Shown here: in pieces, positions 7,485 to 14,451 of the stretch
How positions within the stretch are numbered: position 1 is the first letter of the stretch
How the letters are laid out: every line of letters begins with the position of its first letter
Assembly: GCA_019117325.1 (NCBI GenBank)
Contig: DWZY01000031.1
Location: forward strand, 1 to 21,514
DNA: 21,514 bases
Reading direction: 5' to 3'
From: Candidatus Brevibacterium intestinigallinarum
Lineage (GTDB): Bacteria > Actinomycetota > Actinomycetes > Actinomycetales > Brevibacteriaceae
Position numbers and translations under genes: made by a program
The notes under the pieces: model-generated
Told to the model about the DNA's origin: nothing
Database searches by the model: none
What the model saw: only the letters and a program-made list of their open reading frames with translations

Positions 7485-8264
7485 AGTGTCTTCTTCCTCC
7501 GTGGTGTCGGTCCTGAAGGGTGCGGGGATCTCGCCGTCGGTCACCCATGTGCCGGTGTGCGTCGAGAACGACGAGCGGACATGGATGGGGACGCCGGAGC
7601 GGCGTGCGTACTCGACGCAGCGGAGCATGAGGATCTTGGCGCCCGAGGCGGCCATCTCCATCATCTCCTCGTACCCGATCTTGTGGATCTTGCGGGCGGT
7701 CGGCACGATGCGGGGGTCCGCGGTGAACACGCCGTCGACGTCCGAGTAGATCTCGCAGACGTCCGCGTTCAGCGCGGCGGCCAGCGCGACGGCGGTCGTG
7801 TCGGAGCCGCCGCGGCCCAGCGTCGTGATGTTCTTCGTCGTCTGGCTGACGCCCTGGAAGCCCGCGACGATCGCGACGTGCCCGTCGTCCAGCGCGGACT
7901 GGATACGGCCGGGGGTCACATCGATGATGCGCGCCTTCCCGTGCGACTCGTCCGTGATGACGCCGGCCTGCGACCCGGTGAAGGACTGCGCGCTCTCGCC
8001 CAGGTTGGCGATGGCCATGGCGAGGACTGCCATGGAGATGCGCTCACCGGCGGTCAGCAGCATGTCGAGTTCGCGGGGCGGCGGGACGGGCGAGACCTGC
8101 TGGGCGAGGTCGATGAGGTCATCGGTCTGATCGCCCATGGCGGAGACGACGACGACCACATCGTGACCGGCTTTGCGGTACGACGCGATGCGCTTGGCCA
8201 CCCGCTTGACGGACTCGGCATCCGCGACGGAGGATCCTCCGAACTTCTGTACGACGAGGCTCAT
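6963..8264 (-). CDS. lysC: Aspartate kinase (aspartokinase), alpha subunit
   Basis: Phosphorylates aspartate, the committed step of the aspartate-family amino acids and of diaminopimelate for the cell wall. 433 residues. KFGGSSVAD near the N-terminus is the aspartokinase signature; GRGGSDTTA follows in the catalytic domain; two ACT domains fill the C-terminal third from about residue 265 and would give feedback control by lysine plus threonine as in Corynebacterium. The frame is open to 8468, but homology begins at ATG 8264 (MSLVVQKFGG), so this start is used. No ribosome binding site is evident there. An internal start inside the gene very probably yields the beta subunit. The end overlaps asd. 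Confidence 0.96.
   Translation of the reverse strand: MSLVVQKFGGSSVADAESVKRVAKRIASYRKAGHDVVVVVSAMGDQTDDLIDLAQQVSPVPPPRELDMLLTAGERISMAVLAMAIANLGESAQSFTGSQAGVITDESHGKARIIDVTPGRIQSALDDGHVAIVAGFQGVSQTTKNITTLGRGGSDTTAVALAAALNADVCEIYSDVDGVFTADPRIVPTARKIHKIGYEEMMEMAASGAKILMLRCVEYARRSGVPIHVRSSFSTHTGTWVTDGEIPAPFRTDTTEEEDTVEQPIISGVAHDRSEAKLTIVGVPDVPGKAAEIFSLIAEQEINIDMIVQNISTRDPGRTDISFTLPMADGAKAIESLEARKDTIEFDHLRYDDQIGKLSVVGDGMRSNPGVTAALFRALSAENVNIDLISTSEIRISVVTRAEDLDRAVQAAHGAYGLDSEDNEAVVYGGTGR
7493..7500 (-). promoter_or_regulatory. Internal ribosome binding site for the lysC beta subunit
   Basis: GGAGGAAG on the minus strand inside the lysC coding region, 8 nt before the in-frame GTG at 7484. It is among the strongest Shine-Dalgarno sequences in the window and marks the beta-subunit start. 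Confidence 0.7.
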
Positions 8265-8271
8265 GTGCTCA

Positions 8272-8277
8272 ATTCTC
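8272..8277 (-). promoter_or_regulatory. Candidate leaderless -10 for lysC
   Basis: GAGAAT on the minus strand ends 7 nt before ATG 8264. It keeps the conserved A and final T of the -10 but not the first T. An alternative -10, TATGCT at 8342-8347, would give a leader of about 70 nt. Neither has a clear -35. Confidence 0.25.
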
Positions 8278-8374
8278 TCGCGGGCTGTTCGGTCCGCTCG
8301 GCTGCGCGCAGACGGTGCCGCACGCGACCGAGCCGCCCACCAGCATACGGGGCCGCCCCCTCGCCCACGAGGTC

Positions 8375-8399
8375 GCCCCACGTTTTCGGGACGTGGGGC
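8375..8399 (-). terminator. Second stem-loop between the Cro/C1 gene and lysC
   Basis: GCCCCACGT (8375-8383) and ACGTGGGGC (8391-8399) form a perfect 9-bp stem with a 7-nt loop. It lies 9 nt beyond the stronger stem-loop at 8409-8441 in the direction of transcription. A tandem terminator is the simplest reading; a role in the lysC upstream region is the alternative. Confidence 0.5.
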
Positions 8400-8408
8400 A
8401 CACCGCGG

Positions 8409-8441
8409 CCGAGGCCCCCACCAGTCTGGTGGGGGCCTCGG
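8409..8441 (-). terminator. Terminator after the DUF2975-Cro/C1 operon
   Basis: CCGAGGCCCCCACCA (8409-8423) and TGGTGGGGGCCTCGG (8427-8441) form a perfect 15-bp stem with a 3-nt loop, 23 nt after the stop codon at 8465. There is no U-run, but stem strength and position make termination very likely. Confidence 0.8.
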
Positions 8442-8464
8442 CTTCGGTGTCGTTGACCCTGCGC

Positions 8465-8683
8465 TCACCGGACGACGGTGAACAGGTCTCCCGGCTGGCA
8501 GTCGAGCGCGGAGCAGAGTGCGACGAGTGTCGTGAACCTCACCGCTTTCGCCCTGTTGTTCTTGAGGACGGAGAGGTTCGCCAGGCTCACGCCCACCTGC
8601 TCGGAGAGCTGGGTGAGGGTGAGGCCGCGACTGGCCAGCAGGTCGTCGATGTGGCAGATGACCCGGGGCTGCGCCTCGTCCAT
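8465..8683 (-). CDS. Small Cro/C1-type (XRE) transcriptional regulator
   Basis: A 72-residue protein that is almost entirely one helix-turn-helix domain of the YozG-like Cro/C1 group; residues 21-56 include LTQLSEQVGVSLANLSVLKN, the recognition unit. It ends with DCQPGDLFTVV, typical of these single-domain regulators. ATG 8683 lies one base after the TGA of the DUF2975 gene, with GAAGGGG as ribosome binding site, so the two genes are cotranscribed and probably coupled. DUF2975 membrane proteins and such regulators are a recurrent pair whose function is not established. It probably represses its own operon through the palindromes upstream of the DUF2975 gene; that is inference. Confidence 0.9.
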   Translation of the reverse strand: MDEAQPRVICHIDDLLASRGLTLTQLSEQVGVSLANLSVLKNNRAKAVRFTTLVALCSALDCQPGDLFTVVR

Positions 8684-8684
8684 C

Positions 8685-9419
8685 TCAGATCACCCCTTCG
8701 AGCTCATCCTGCGCCTCCCGTCCGCGGCGGACTGCCCGGCGGAGGACCTCGACGAGGATGACGGCTCCGATCCAGAGGTACGTGACCTCGGAGGTGATGC
8801 TGTTGCTCACCGCCGCGTCGCGCAGTCCCAGGTCGCGGATGATGAGGTTGTCCGCCGGCATCTGGGCCAGACCCGTCACCAGCCCTGCAGCGAGGATCGT
8901 CCAGGAGAGACCCGTCAGACCGCGTGCGGCACGATCGCTGAAGGGACGGCCGTGGACCACCTCCGTCAGGATGCGCGTGGCGAACCAGGTGACGACGAGG
9001 GTACCGATCACCAGCAGCGCCTTCGCGGCGATGAACTGGCCGATCGCCCAGGCGCTCAGGTCCGCCGTGGGGATCGAGAGAGTCGTGAGGCCCTCGACGG
9101 CACGCTCCGCACCGGCCACGGTGATCGCGGTGGGCTCCTCGAACTCGAGCACGGCCGGGATCCGGTCGGACATCAGTGCGCTGAAGAACGGGGACAGCGC
9201 GATGTTCGTGACCGCGATGAGCGGGAAGATCAGGAGGATCGCATAGCCCCACGTATCCATCGTCCTGGGCTTCTTCTGCGGAGCACTGGGGGTGCTGCCT
9301 GTCGCGCTGGTCGTCGTGTCGCCCATGGTGCTGTCACCGCCGTCAGTGGTGTCGTTGGCGTCGTTGTGGTTGGTGTCGTCGCTGTGATCATCGGGGGTGT
9401 TCGGGTTGATGGTGTTCAT
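8685..9419 (-). CDS. DUF2975 membrane protein
   Basis: A 244-residue membrane protein of the DUF2975 family, function unknown. A polar N-terminus of about 55 residues, rich in Asp, Thr and Asn, precedes four hydrophobic helices (about 66-88, 126-150, 172-195 and 210-230). The motif GRPFSDRAARGL between helices 2 and 3 is typical of the family, and the C-terminus is charged and cytoplasmic. ATG 9419 is chosen because GAGGGGAGAG precedes it at the right distance; an upstream ATG at 9497 lies inside the operator palindromes and is unlikely. It is cotranscribed with the Cro/C1 regulator, which may sense a state of this membrane protein or control its level. Confidence 0.85.
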   Translation of the reverse strand: MNTINPNTPDDHSDDTNHNDANDTTDGGDSTMGDTTTSATGSTPSAPQKKPRTMDTWGYAILLIFPLIAVTNIALSPFFSALMSDRIPAVLEFEEPTAITVAGAERAVEGLTTLSIPTADLSAWAIGQFIAAKALLVIGTLVVTWFATRILTEVVHGRPFSDRAARGLTGLSWTILAAGLVTGLAQMPADNLIIRDLGLRDAAVSNSITSEVTYLWIGAVILVEVLRRAVRRGREAQDELEGVI

Positions 9420-9468
9420 GGGATCTCTCCCCTCACTGTTCCTGTTCCAGTGCGGCACCCTGCCGCCC

Positions 9469-9520
9469 TTATCGATGATCGATATATCGATAAACAATAT
9501 GTTTGCCGTTTATCGATAAG
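9469..9520. promoter_or_regulatory. Cluster of ATCGAT palindromes: operator of the DUF2975-Cro/C1 operon
   Basis: Four ATCGAT sites lie within 52 bp, centred near 9473, 9480, 9488 and 9514. The two outer-right sites are TATCGATA and belong to an 11-bp inverted repeat (9485-9495 with 9508-9518, spacer 12 nt). TTATCGATAA at 9510-9519 is a perfect 10-bp palindrome. The cluster is strikingly AT-rich in a 70% GC background and covers the presumed promoter of the operon encoding a DNA-binding protein, so autoregulation is the obvious reading. Confidence 0.65.
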
Positions 9521-9527
9521 AAGTCAA
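9496..9527 (-). promoter_or_regulatory. Promoter of the DUF2975-Cro/C1 operon
   Basis: TTGACT at 9522-9527 is a good -35. Possible -10 sequences lie 17-20 nt further on (AAACAT, ACATAT or CATATT within 9496-9504). The TTATCGATAA palindrome sits between the two elements, so a bound repressor would block RNA polymerase. Confidence 0.45.
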
Positions 9528-9559
9528 GGGCTCCGCAGAGATACTCTGCGGAGCCCTTG
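9525..9559 (-). terminator. Terminator after recR
   Basis: CAAGGGCTCCGCAGAG (9525-9540) and CTCTGCGGAGCCCTTG (9544-9559) form a perfect 16-bp stem with the loop ATA. It ends the dnaX-recR transcript, 95 nt after the recR stop. The last bases of the stem on the minus strand (TTG) are also the first bases of the -35 TTGACT of the next operon. Confidence 0.85.
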
Positions 9560-9653
9560 AGGACGAGATGGTGAAGCAGCAGGTGAAGCGGCCAGAGTGG
9601 AGAGCCAAGTCGATGCGGCCTGAACGGTGCTCAGGACGACCCTCAGGCAGCAG

Positions 9654-10259
9654 TCAGGACACGGTGCGGCGCCCCTCGAAGGCGCGGCCCAGCGTCACCT
9701 CGTCCGCGTACTCCAGGTCGCCGCCCACCGGGAGACCGGAGGCCAGGCGGGACACCGTGATGCCCACGCTGGACAGGAGGCGGATGAGGTACGTGGCGGT
9801 CGCCTCGCCCTCGAGGTTGGGGTCGGTCGCGATGACGACCTCCTGCACCTCGCCGTCCTGGAGGCGCGGCAGGAGGGTGCGGATGCGCAGGTCGTCGGGG
9901 CCGATGCCGGCCATCGGGTCGATCGAGCCGCCCAGCACGTGGTAGAGCCCGCGGAACTCGCGGGTGCGCTCGATCGCGATGACGTCCTTGGGCTCCTCGA
10001 CGACGCAGATCATCGTCCTGTCACGGCGCTCGTCGCGGCAGATGACGCAGGTCTCGTCCTCTGCGACGTTGCCGCAGGTCTCGCAGAAGCGGACGCGGCG
10101 CTTGACCTCGCGCAGCGCGGTGGCCAGCGCGTCCACGTCCGCGGTGTCGGCCTGCAGGATGTAGAACGCCATGCGCTGCGCGGACTTGGGGCCGATGCCC
10201 GGCAGTCGGCCGAACTCCTCGACCAGATCCTGCAGGGCGCCCTCGTACAGCAGGCTCAC
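9654..10259 (-). CDS. recR: Recombination mediator protein RecR
   Basis: Clamp-like DNA-binding protein that with RecO (and RecF) loads RecA on gapped DNA. 201 residues, usual length. The helix-hairpin-helix LPGIGPKSA is at 19-27, the four-cysteine zinc motif at 59-74 (C-x2-C and C-x2-C), and the Toprim domain covers about 81-175 with CVVEEPKD, ATDPNLEGEATA and the C-terminal PVGGDLEYADEVTLGRAFEG. Start GTG 10259 overlaps the dnaX stop by four bases (GTGA). The dnaX-recR order is widespread in bacteria. A strong terminator follows. Confidence 0.97.
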   Translation of the reverse strand: MSLLYEGALQDLVEEFGRLPGIGPKSAQRMAFYILQADTADVDALATALREVKRRVRFCETCGNVAEDETCVICRDERRDRTMICVVEEPKDVIAIERTREFRGLYHVLGGSIDPMAGIGPDDLRIRTLLPRLQDGEVQEVVIATDPNLEGEATATYLIRLLSSVGITVSRLASGLPVGGDLEYADEVTLGRAFEGRRTVS

Positions 10260-13200
10260 TCGTCAATCTCCTCGATGATCACGCCACCCAGTATGCGCTC
10301 GACGACGGCGGGGCCGAATTCGGTCGATGCCTGGATGTCCGCGTCACCCGCCGTGTCGTAGTCGGCGTAGTTCTCGACGGGGTCGGGCACATGGGCCTCG
10401 ACCGGAGGGGGCACGGGGGCCGATCCGGGGGCCGCATCGCCGCTGTGGCGCTGGGCCAGGCGCGCGTACCGGCCCAGCGGCCCCTCGTCGGAGGGGTCGC
10501 CCAGGCCCGAGGTCGTCGCCGACGCGGTCCCCTGTCCCGTCGCCGATCCGGGGTTGTCCGTGAACGCGATGTCGACGTCCGCGTACGCACCGAGGAAGTC
10601 GAGGTCCCCGGGAGCCTCCGACTGTGCGGAAGGCGGGGTCTGTGCGGGCGGCGGAGTCTGCGCGGGAGCCGACTGGGCGTCGTATCCCCCTCCCGCGTAG
10701 GGGTCCTCAGGTGCGTAGGAATCCTCAGGCCGGAACGGGCCCTCGGGCGGGTACGGATCTCCGTACGAGCCCTGATCAGCCGAGGAATAGGGCTCCTCAT
10801 CCGGGTAGGGCTCGATGTCGACCGGGGGCGGCACGACAACCGCGCCGAAGTCCACGGCACCCTCCCCCGCGGATGTCTCCACGGGATCCGGGGCACTGTC
10901 GAAAGGCGGCGCCGAGGCGAGCGGCGACGACTGGTGCTCGGGAGCCGGTCGCTCATCCTGAGGATTCTCGGGTGCGGGGGCCGCCGAGCTGACTGGGCTG
11001 GACGAGCTCACAGGGGCCGACGGGCCAACCCGGCCTGACGTGTCCACTGGAGCCGACGAGTCGACTGCGGCGGTCGGGGTCGCCGAGTAGGACCCAGCAG
11101 CCCGATCTGCGGACTCCGTCGCCGAGGGCACGTCCGCAGCTGAAGGCACGTCCCCAGTCGATGGCGCGTCCGGTGCCGACGGAGCGTCCGTCGACCACGC
11201 GGGGAGATCGGACGACTGCGCCCAGGGGTCATCGACCGGTGCGGGCGCTGAGGTCTCACCGGTCACGGGCTGCGGACTGTCGCCCTCCGCATCGTCGTGG
11301 GACTCGCGCGCGGAGGCCGCGTCGGACTGCCAGAAGCGATCGTGGTCGACCGGTTCGCGGTCAGCCTCGCGAGGACCCACGACGGAGTCCAGCTGCTCGC
11401 GCGTGACTGCATGCGGGCCACCCGTCGTGCTGGAGCCGCCAGGTGCACCGGGGCCGCCGGCAGGGGCAGCGCCGCCTGCAGATCCGGGACCACCAGCGGA
11501 GCCGGGGCCCGAACTGCTGGCGGGTGCTGGCGGCGGACCGGCGTTCTCGTCGCCCACCTCAACCTGAGCTCGGATGCCCAGGGACTGTTCGACGGCCGTG
11601 CTCACGAACTGCGCGTGGGGACCGCGCCGGAACGCCTGCACCGATCCGGGATTGCTGAAGCCCAGGGACAGCACACCATCCGCGAACTGCTGCGGGAACG
11701 CATTCCCGCTGACGATCGCGTACGACAGCTTCCGCAGCTGCTGGAGCCGTGCCAGCACGTCCGGCCATCCGCGCCGGATCGCGTCGATCTCCGCACCGAC
11801 CCCCGGGGCCTGGCGGATCTCCGGAGACGCGTGCGCCTCGCCGTACTGGGGCTGCGCGGCAGGCTGGGGCTGAGACTGCTCAGGCTGGGCCTGGGACTGC
11901 GCCGGCTGAGTCGGAGACTGCTGCGGGCTCTGCTGAGCCTGTGGTGCAGGCTGACGCGATTGGTCCGGAGGGGCAGGGGCATCCTGCGGGGTCAGCTGGG
12001 CACCCTGGGATGGCTGACCTTGGCGCGGGTCGGTCTGCGGGCGCCCGGCGGGCGATTCGCTCTGGGGCGCCGACTGGTGAGGTGCCTGCTCGCCACGCGC
12101 CTGGTCATGCGGAGCGTGCTCACCGCGCGCCTGCTCGCGTGGCGGCTGCTGGGCCGCGGGCTCAGGCGCAGCGCGCTCCTGGACCGCAGACTGCTGGACT
12201 ACAGGCTCCTCGGGAGCGTGTTCCTGTGCCGCGGGGCGCTGTGTCCCCTCGTCCAGCACGGAGCGGGCCGAGGCCATCGCGTCTGCGATTCCCGCATACG
12301 GGTCGGCGTCCTGGGCCGGTGCTGGCTGAGCGCTTGCACCCGGAGTCCGCCCGCTGGCACCGCCGGCCTGGGACGCGGCGGCTCCGCCCTGCTGTCCCAT
12401 ACCCTGCGATGCAGCGGCCTGAGATCCCGTGGACTGCGATGCTGCGGCTTGCGATCCCGCACCCTGCGGTCCCGTCGCGTCCGGCGCTCCTGCCGCCGGT
12501 CCCGCGGCAGCCGGCGGTACGGCACCTGCGGGCATGCGGCCGTCCGCGGACATGCCGACCCGGCGCTCCAGGCGGTCGACGCGGGAGACGACAGACCGGC
12601 GCGAGTCCTCCACCCCGGGCAGCAGGATGCGGGCGCAGATGAGCTCCAGCTGGAGACGCGGAGACGTCGCCCCGCTCATCTCCGTGAGTCCGGCGTTCAG
12701 CAGATCCGCAGCGCGCGAGAGCTCTGCGGGTCCATAGGCCCGGGCCTGCGCCTTGAGCCGTTCCAGCCGGTCCTGCGGCACCTCCGGCAGGAACGCGGCG
12801 GCGGAATCCTGAGCGGCGGAGATGACGAACAGATCGCGGAAGCGCTCCAGCAGGTCCTCGACGAACCGGCGGGGATCGTGCCCGGACTCGATGACCCGAT
12901 CGATGACGCGGAACACGCCGGCACCGTCTGCGGCGGAGAACGCGTCGACGATGTCGCCCAGCAGCGAGTCGTCCGTGTAGCCCAGCAGGGCGACCGCGGT
13001 GCTGTAGTCGACCCCGCCCTCCGAGGCACCGGCGATGAGCTGATCCAGCACGGAGAGGGTGTCGCGGACGGACCCGCCGCCCGCGCGCACGACCAGCGGC
13101 AGGACGCCCGCGCCCACCTGGACGCCCTCACGCGTGGCGAGGGTCTCCAGGTATGCGCCCAGGGTCTCCGGCGGCACCAGTCGGAAGGGGTAGTGGTGGG

Positions 13201-13711
13201 TGCGCGAGCGGATCGTGCCGATGACCTTGTCCGGCTCCGTCGTCGCGAAGACGAACTTCACGTGCGCGGGCGGCTCCTCGACCAGCTTGAGCAGCGCGTT
13301 GAAGCCCTGCGGCGTCACCATGTGCGCCTCATCGAGGATGAACACCTTGTACCGGTCGCGGGCCGGGGCGTACACGGCGCGCTCCCGCAGGTCACGGGCG
13401 TCGTCGACACCGTTGTGGCTGGCCGCGTCGATCTCCACGACGTCCAGCGAGCCCGGACCGCCGTTCGCCAGGTCCCGGCAGCTGGGGCACTCCCCGCACG
13501 GGGTCGAGGTGGGACCCTCCGCGCAGTTGAGGCAGCGGGCCAGGATCCGGGCGGACGTCGTCTTTCCGCAGCCGCGCGGGCCGGAGAACAGGAAGGCATG
13601 ATTGATGCGCCCGGCATCGATCGCGGCGGACAGCGGGGCGGTCACGTGCTCCTGCCCGATGACCTCTGCGAAGGTCTCGGGACGGTAGCGCCTATACAGT
13701 GCGGTGGACAC
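10256..13711 (-). CDS. dnaX: DNA polymerase III subunit gamma/tau, with very long linker and tail
   Basis: ATPase of the clamp loader and organiser of the replicase. 1151 residues, far above the 550-800 usual in bacteria. Residues 1-366 are the conserved clamp-loader core: Walker A GPRGCGKT (44-51), zinc cysteines 63, 72, 75 and 78, Walker B ILDEAH (125-130) and sensor motif FATTEP (155-160), then domain III. Residues 370-640 are a Pro/Gln/Ala-rich linker. A tau-like domain follows at about 641-722 (RRGWPDVLARLQQLRKLSY). The last ~430 residues are low-complexity, rich in Gly/Ser/Pro and then acidic with Tyr-Pro repeats, closing with ERILGGVIIEEIDE. GTG 13711 is preferred because homology begins there; the frame is open to GTG 13741. 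No slippery heptamer for gamma is visible. recR overlaps by four bases. Confidence 0.96.
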   Translation of the reverse strand: MSTALYRRYRPETFAEVIGQEHVTAPLSAAIDAGRINHAFLFSGPRGCGKTTSARILARCLNCAEGPTSTPCGECPSCRDLANGGPGSLDVVEIDAASHNGVDDARDLRERAVYAPARDRYKVFILDEAHMVTPQGFNALLKLVEEPPAHVKFVFATTEPDKVIGTIRSRTHHYPFRLVPPETLGAYLETLATREGVQVGAGVLPLVVRAGGGSVRDTLSVLDQLIAGASEGGVDYSTAVALLGYTDDSLLGDIVDAFSAADGAGVFRVIDRVIESGHDPRRFVEDLLERFRDLFVISAAQDSAAAFLPEVPQDRLERLKAQARAYGPAELSRAADLLNAGLTEMSGATSPRLQLELICARILLPGVEDSRRSVVSRVDRLERRVGMSADGRMPAGAVPPAAAGPAAGAPDATGPQGAGSQAAASQSTGSQAAASQGMGQQGGAAASQAGGASGRTPGASAQPAPAQDADPYAGIADAMASARSVLDEGTQRPAAQEHAPEEPVVQQSAVQERAAPEPAAQQPPREQARGEHAPHDQARGEQAPHQSAPQSESPAGRPQTDPRQGQPSQGAQLTPQDAPAPPDQSRQPAPQAQQSPQQSPTQPAQSQAQPEQSQPQPAAQPQYGEAHASPEIRQAPGVGAEIDAIRRGWPDVLARLQQLRKLSYAIVSGNAFPQQFADGVLSLGFSNPGSVQAFRRGPHAQFVSTAVEQSLGIRAQVEVGDENAGPPPAPASSSGPGSAGGPGSAGGAAPAGGPGAPGGSSTTGGPHAVTREQLDSVVGPREADREPVDHDRFWQSDAASARESHDDAEGDSPQPVTGETSAPAPVDDPWAQSSDLPAWSTDAPSAPDAPSTGDVPSAADVPSATESADRAAGSYSATPTAAVDSSAPVDTSGRVGPSAPVSSSSPVSSAAPAPENPQDERPAPEHQSSPLASAPPFDSAPDPVETSAGEGAVDFGAVVVPPPVDIEPYPDEEPYSSADQGSYGDPYPPEGPFRPEDSYAPEDPYAGGGYDAQSAPAQTPPPAQTPPSAQSEAPGDLDFLGAYADVDIAFTDNPGSATGQGTASATTSGLGDPSDEGPLGRYARLAQRHSGDAAPGSAPVPPPVEAHVPDPVENYADYDTAGDADIQASTEFGPAVVERILGGVIIEEIDE

Positions 13712-13718
13712 GTCCCCC

Positions 13719-13728
13719 ACCCTATAGT
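13719..13728. promoter_or_regulatory. Overlapping divergent -10 elements for dnaX and the DUF1707 gene
   Basis: On the minus strand TAGGGT (13719-13724) ends 7 nt before the dnaX GTG, fitting a leaderless start. On the plus strand TATAGT (13723-13728) is a good -10 for the DUF1707 gene, whose start is at 13786. The two hexamers share two bases, so the promoters are likely mutually exclusive. No clear -35 is seen for either. Confidence 0.4.
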
Positions 13729-13785
13729 CAGTCACGGACACGGCGTCGGACGAAGCGGCCTCGCAGGGGCCGGGAGGACCAGCAC

Positions 13786-14448
13786 ATGGACAACGATTCC
13801 GCAGCTCGCAGGATCCGGATCGGGCACGCGGAGCGCGACGCGGTCATCGAGCAGCTGCGCGTCGCCGCCGGTGAGGGCCGTCTGGAGGTCGAGGAGCTCA
13901 CCGACCGCATGGAGGCGGCCGCTGCCGCGAAGACCTTCGCGGACCTCGACCCGCTCGTGGAGGATCTGCCCGTCCCTCCCCCGTCCCAGTCGCTGGGAGG
14001 CCACTCCGGCACTGTGGTGCGGGCGGCCTCGGGCGGATTGGTCCCGGCCGGCGACGGCCCGGGCTGGGACCCCGCAGACCCCCTCGTCATCCGCGCGAGC
14101 TGGGAGGACGAGCGCCGCCGCGGCCGCTGGATCGTCCCGCCCCACATCCGCGTCGAGACACCCGGCGCCACCGCAGAGCTCAACTTCCTCGAGGTCGACC
14201 AGTTCCCGCAGCGGATCAGCATCGAGGTGCGCGGTGCCGTGGGCGCCTGCGTCCTCGTCGTGCCGGAGGGCTGGGGCGCGGACATCTCCCGCCTCGAGGG
14301 CGCGTGGGGATCGAAGAAGTCACAGGTCGACGAGGTGCCGCGCGACGGATTCCCCCAGGTCGTCGTCCATGGCGCCCTGGGCATGAGCAGCGTGACGGTC
14401 CGGCACGCCAACTGGTTCGACCGCCGCCGGGTCGAGAGGCGGGACTGA
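13786..14448 (+). CDS. DUF1707 and LiaF-like domain protein
   Basis: A 220-residue protein with an N-terminal DUF1707 (SHOCT-like) domain at about 8-62, recognised by RIGHAERDAVIEQL and GRLEVEELTDRM, a Pro/Gly-rich linker, and a C-terminal region (about 115-205) resembling the beta-rich C-terminal domain of LiaF-type cell-wall stress proteins. No membrane helix or signal peptide is seen, so it is probably cytoplasmic and perhaps membrane-associated through a partner. ATG 13786 has an excellent ribosome binding site (GGGAGG, 13772-13777). It is followed after 3 nt by the one-helix membrane protein, a plausible partner. The function of DUF1707 proteins is unknown; an envelope-stress role is inference. 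Confidence 0.85.
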   Translation: MDNDSAARRIRIGHAERDAVIEQLRVAAGEGRLEVEELTDRMEAAAAAKTFADLDPLVEDLPVPPPSQSLGGHSGTVVRAASGGLVPAGDGPGWDPADPLVIRASWEDERRRGRWIVPPHIRVETPGATAELNFLEVDQFPQRISIEVRGAVGACVLVVPEGWGADISRLEGAWGSKKSQVDEVPRDGFPQVVVHGALGMSSVTVRHANWFDRRRVERRD

Positions 14449-14451
14449 CAC

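Noticed and set aside
7026..8456. Plus-strand open frame of 476 codons opposite lysC
   Set aside because: Mirror of a clear aspartokinase gene, with no motif of its own.
8265..8464. Lysine riboswitch upstream of lysC
   Set aside because: The region has two simple stem-loops but none of the conserved multi-helix lysine-riboswitch core.
9560..9653. SRP RNA (ffs) or other small RNA near dnaX-recR
   Set aside because: SRP RNA often neighbours dnaX in Gram-positive bacteria, but no GGAAGCAGC-type apical loop or matching helix was found here or in the dnaX upstream gap; only a 12-nt direct repeat (9570-9592).
10256..13711. Programmed frameshift site in dnaX to make gamma
   Set aside because: No A/T-rich slippery heptamer with a downstream hairpin is visible; the linker is GC-rich throughout.
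11297..14386. Plus-strand open frame of 1029 codons opposite dnaX
   Set aside because: Antisense to the dnaX linker and core, runs into the DUF1707 gene in another frame, and is composed of Arg/Leu/Gly-rich shadow sequence. The low-complexity linker simply lacks stops on the other strand.
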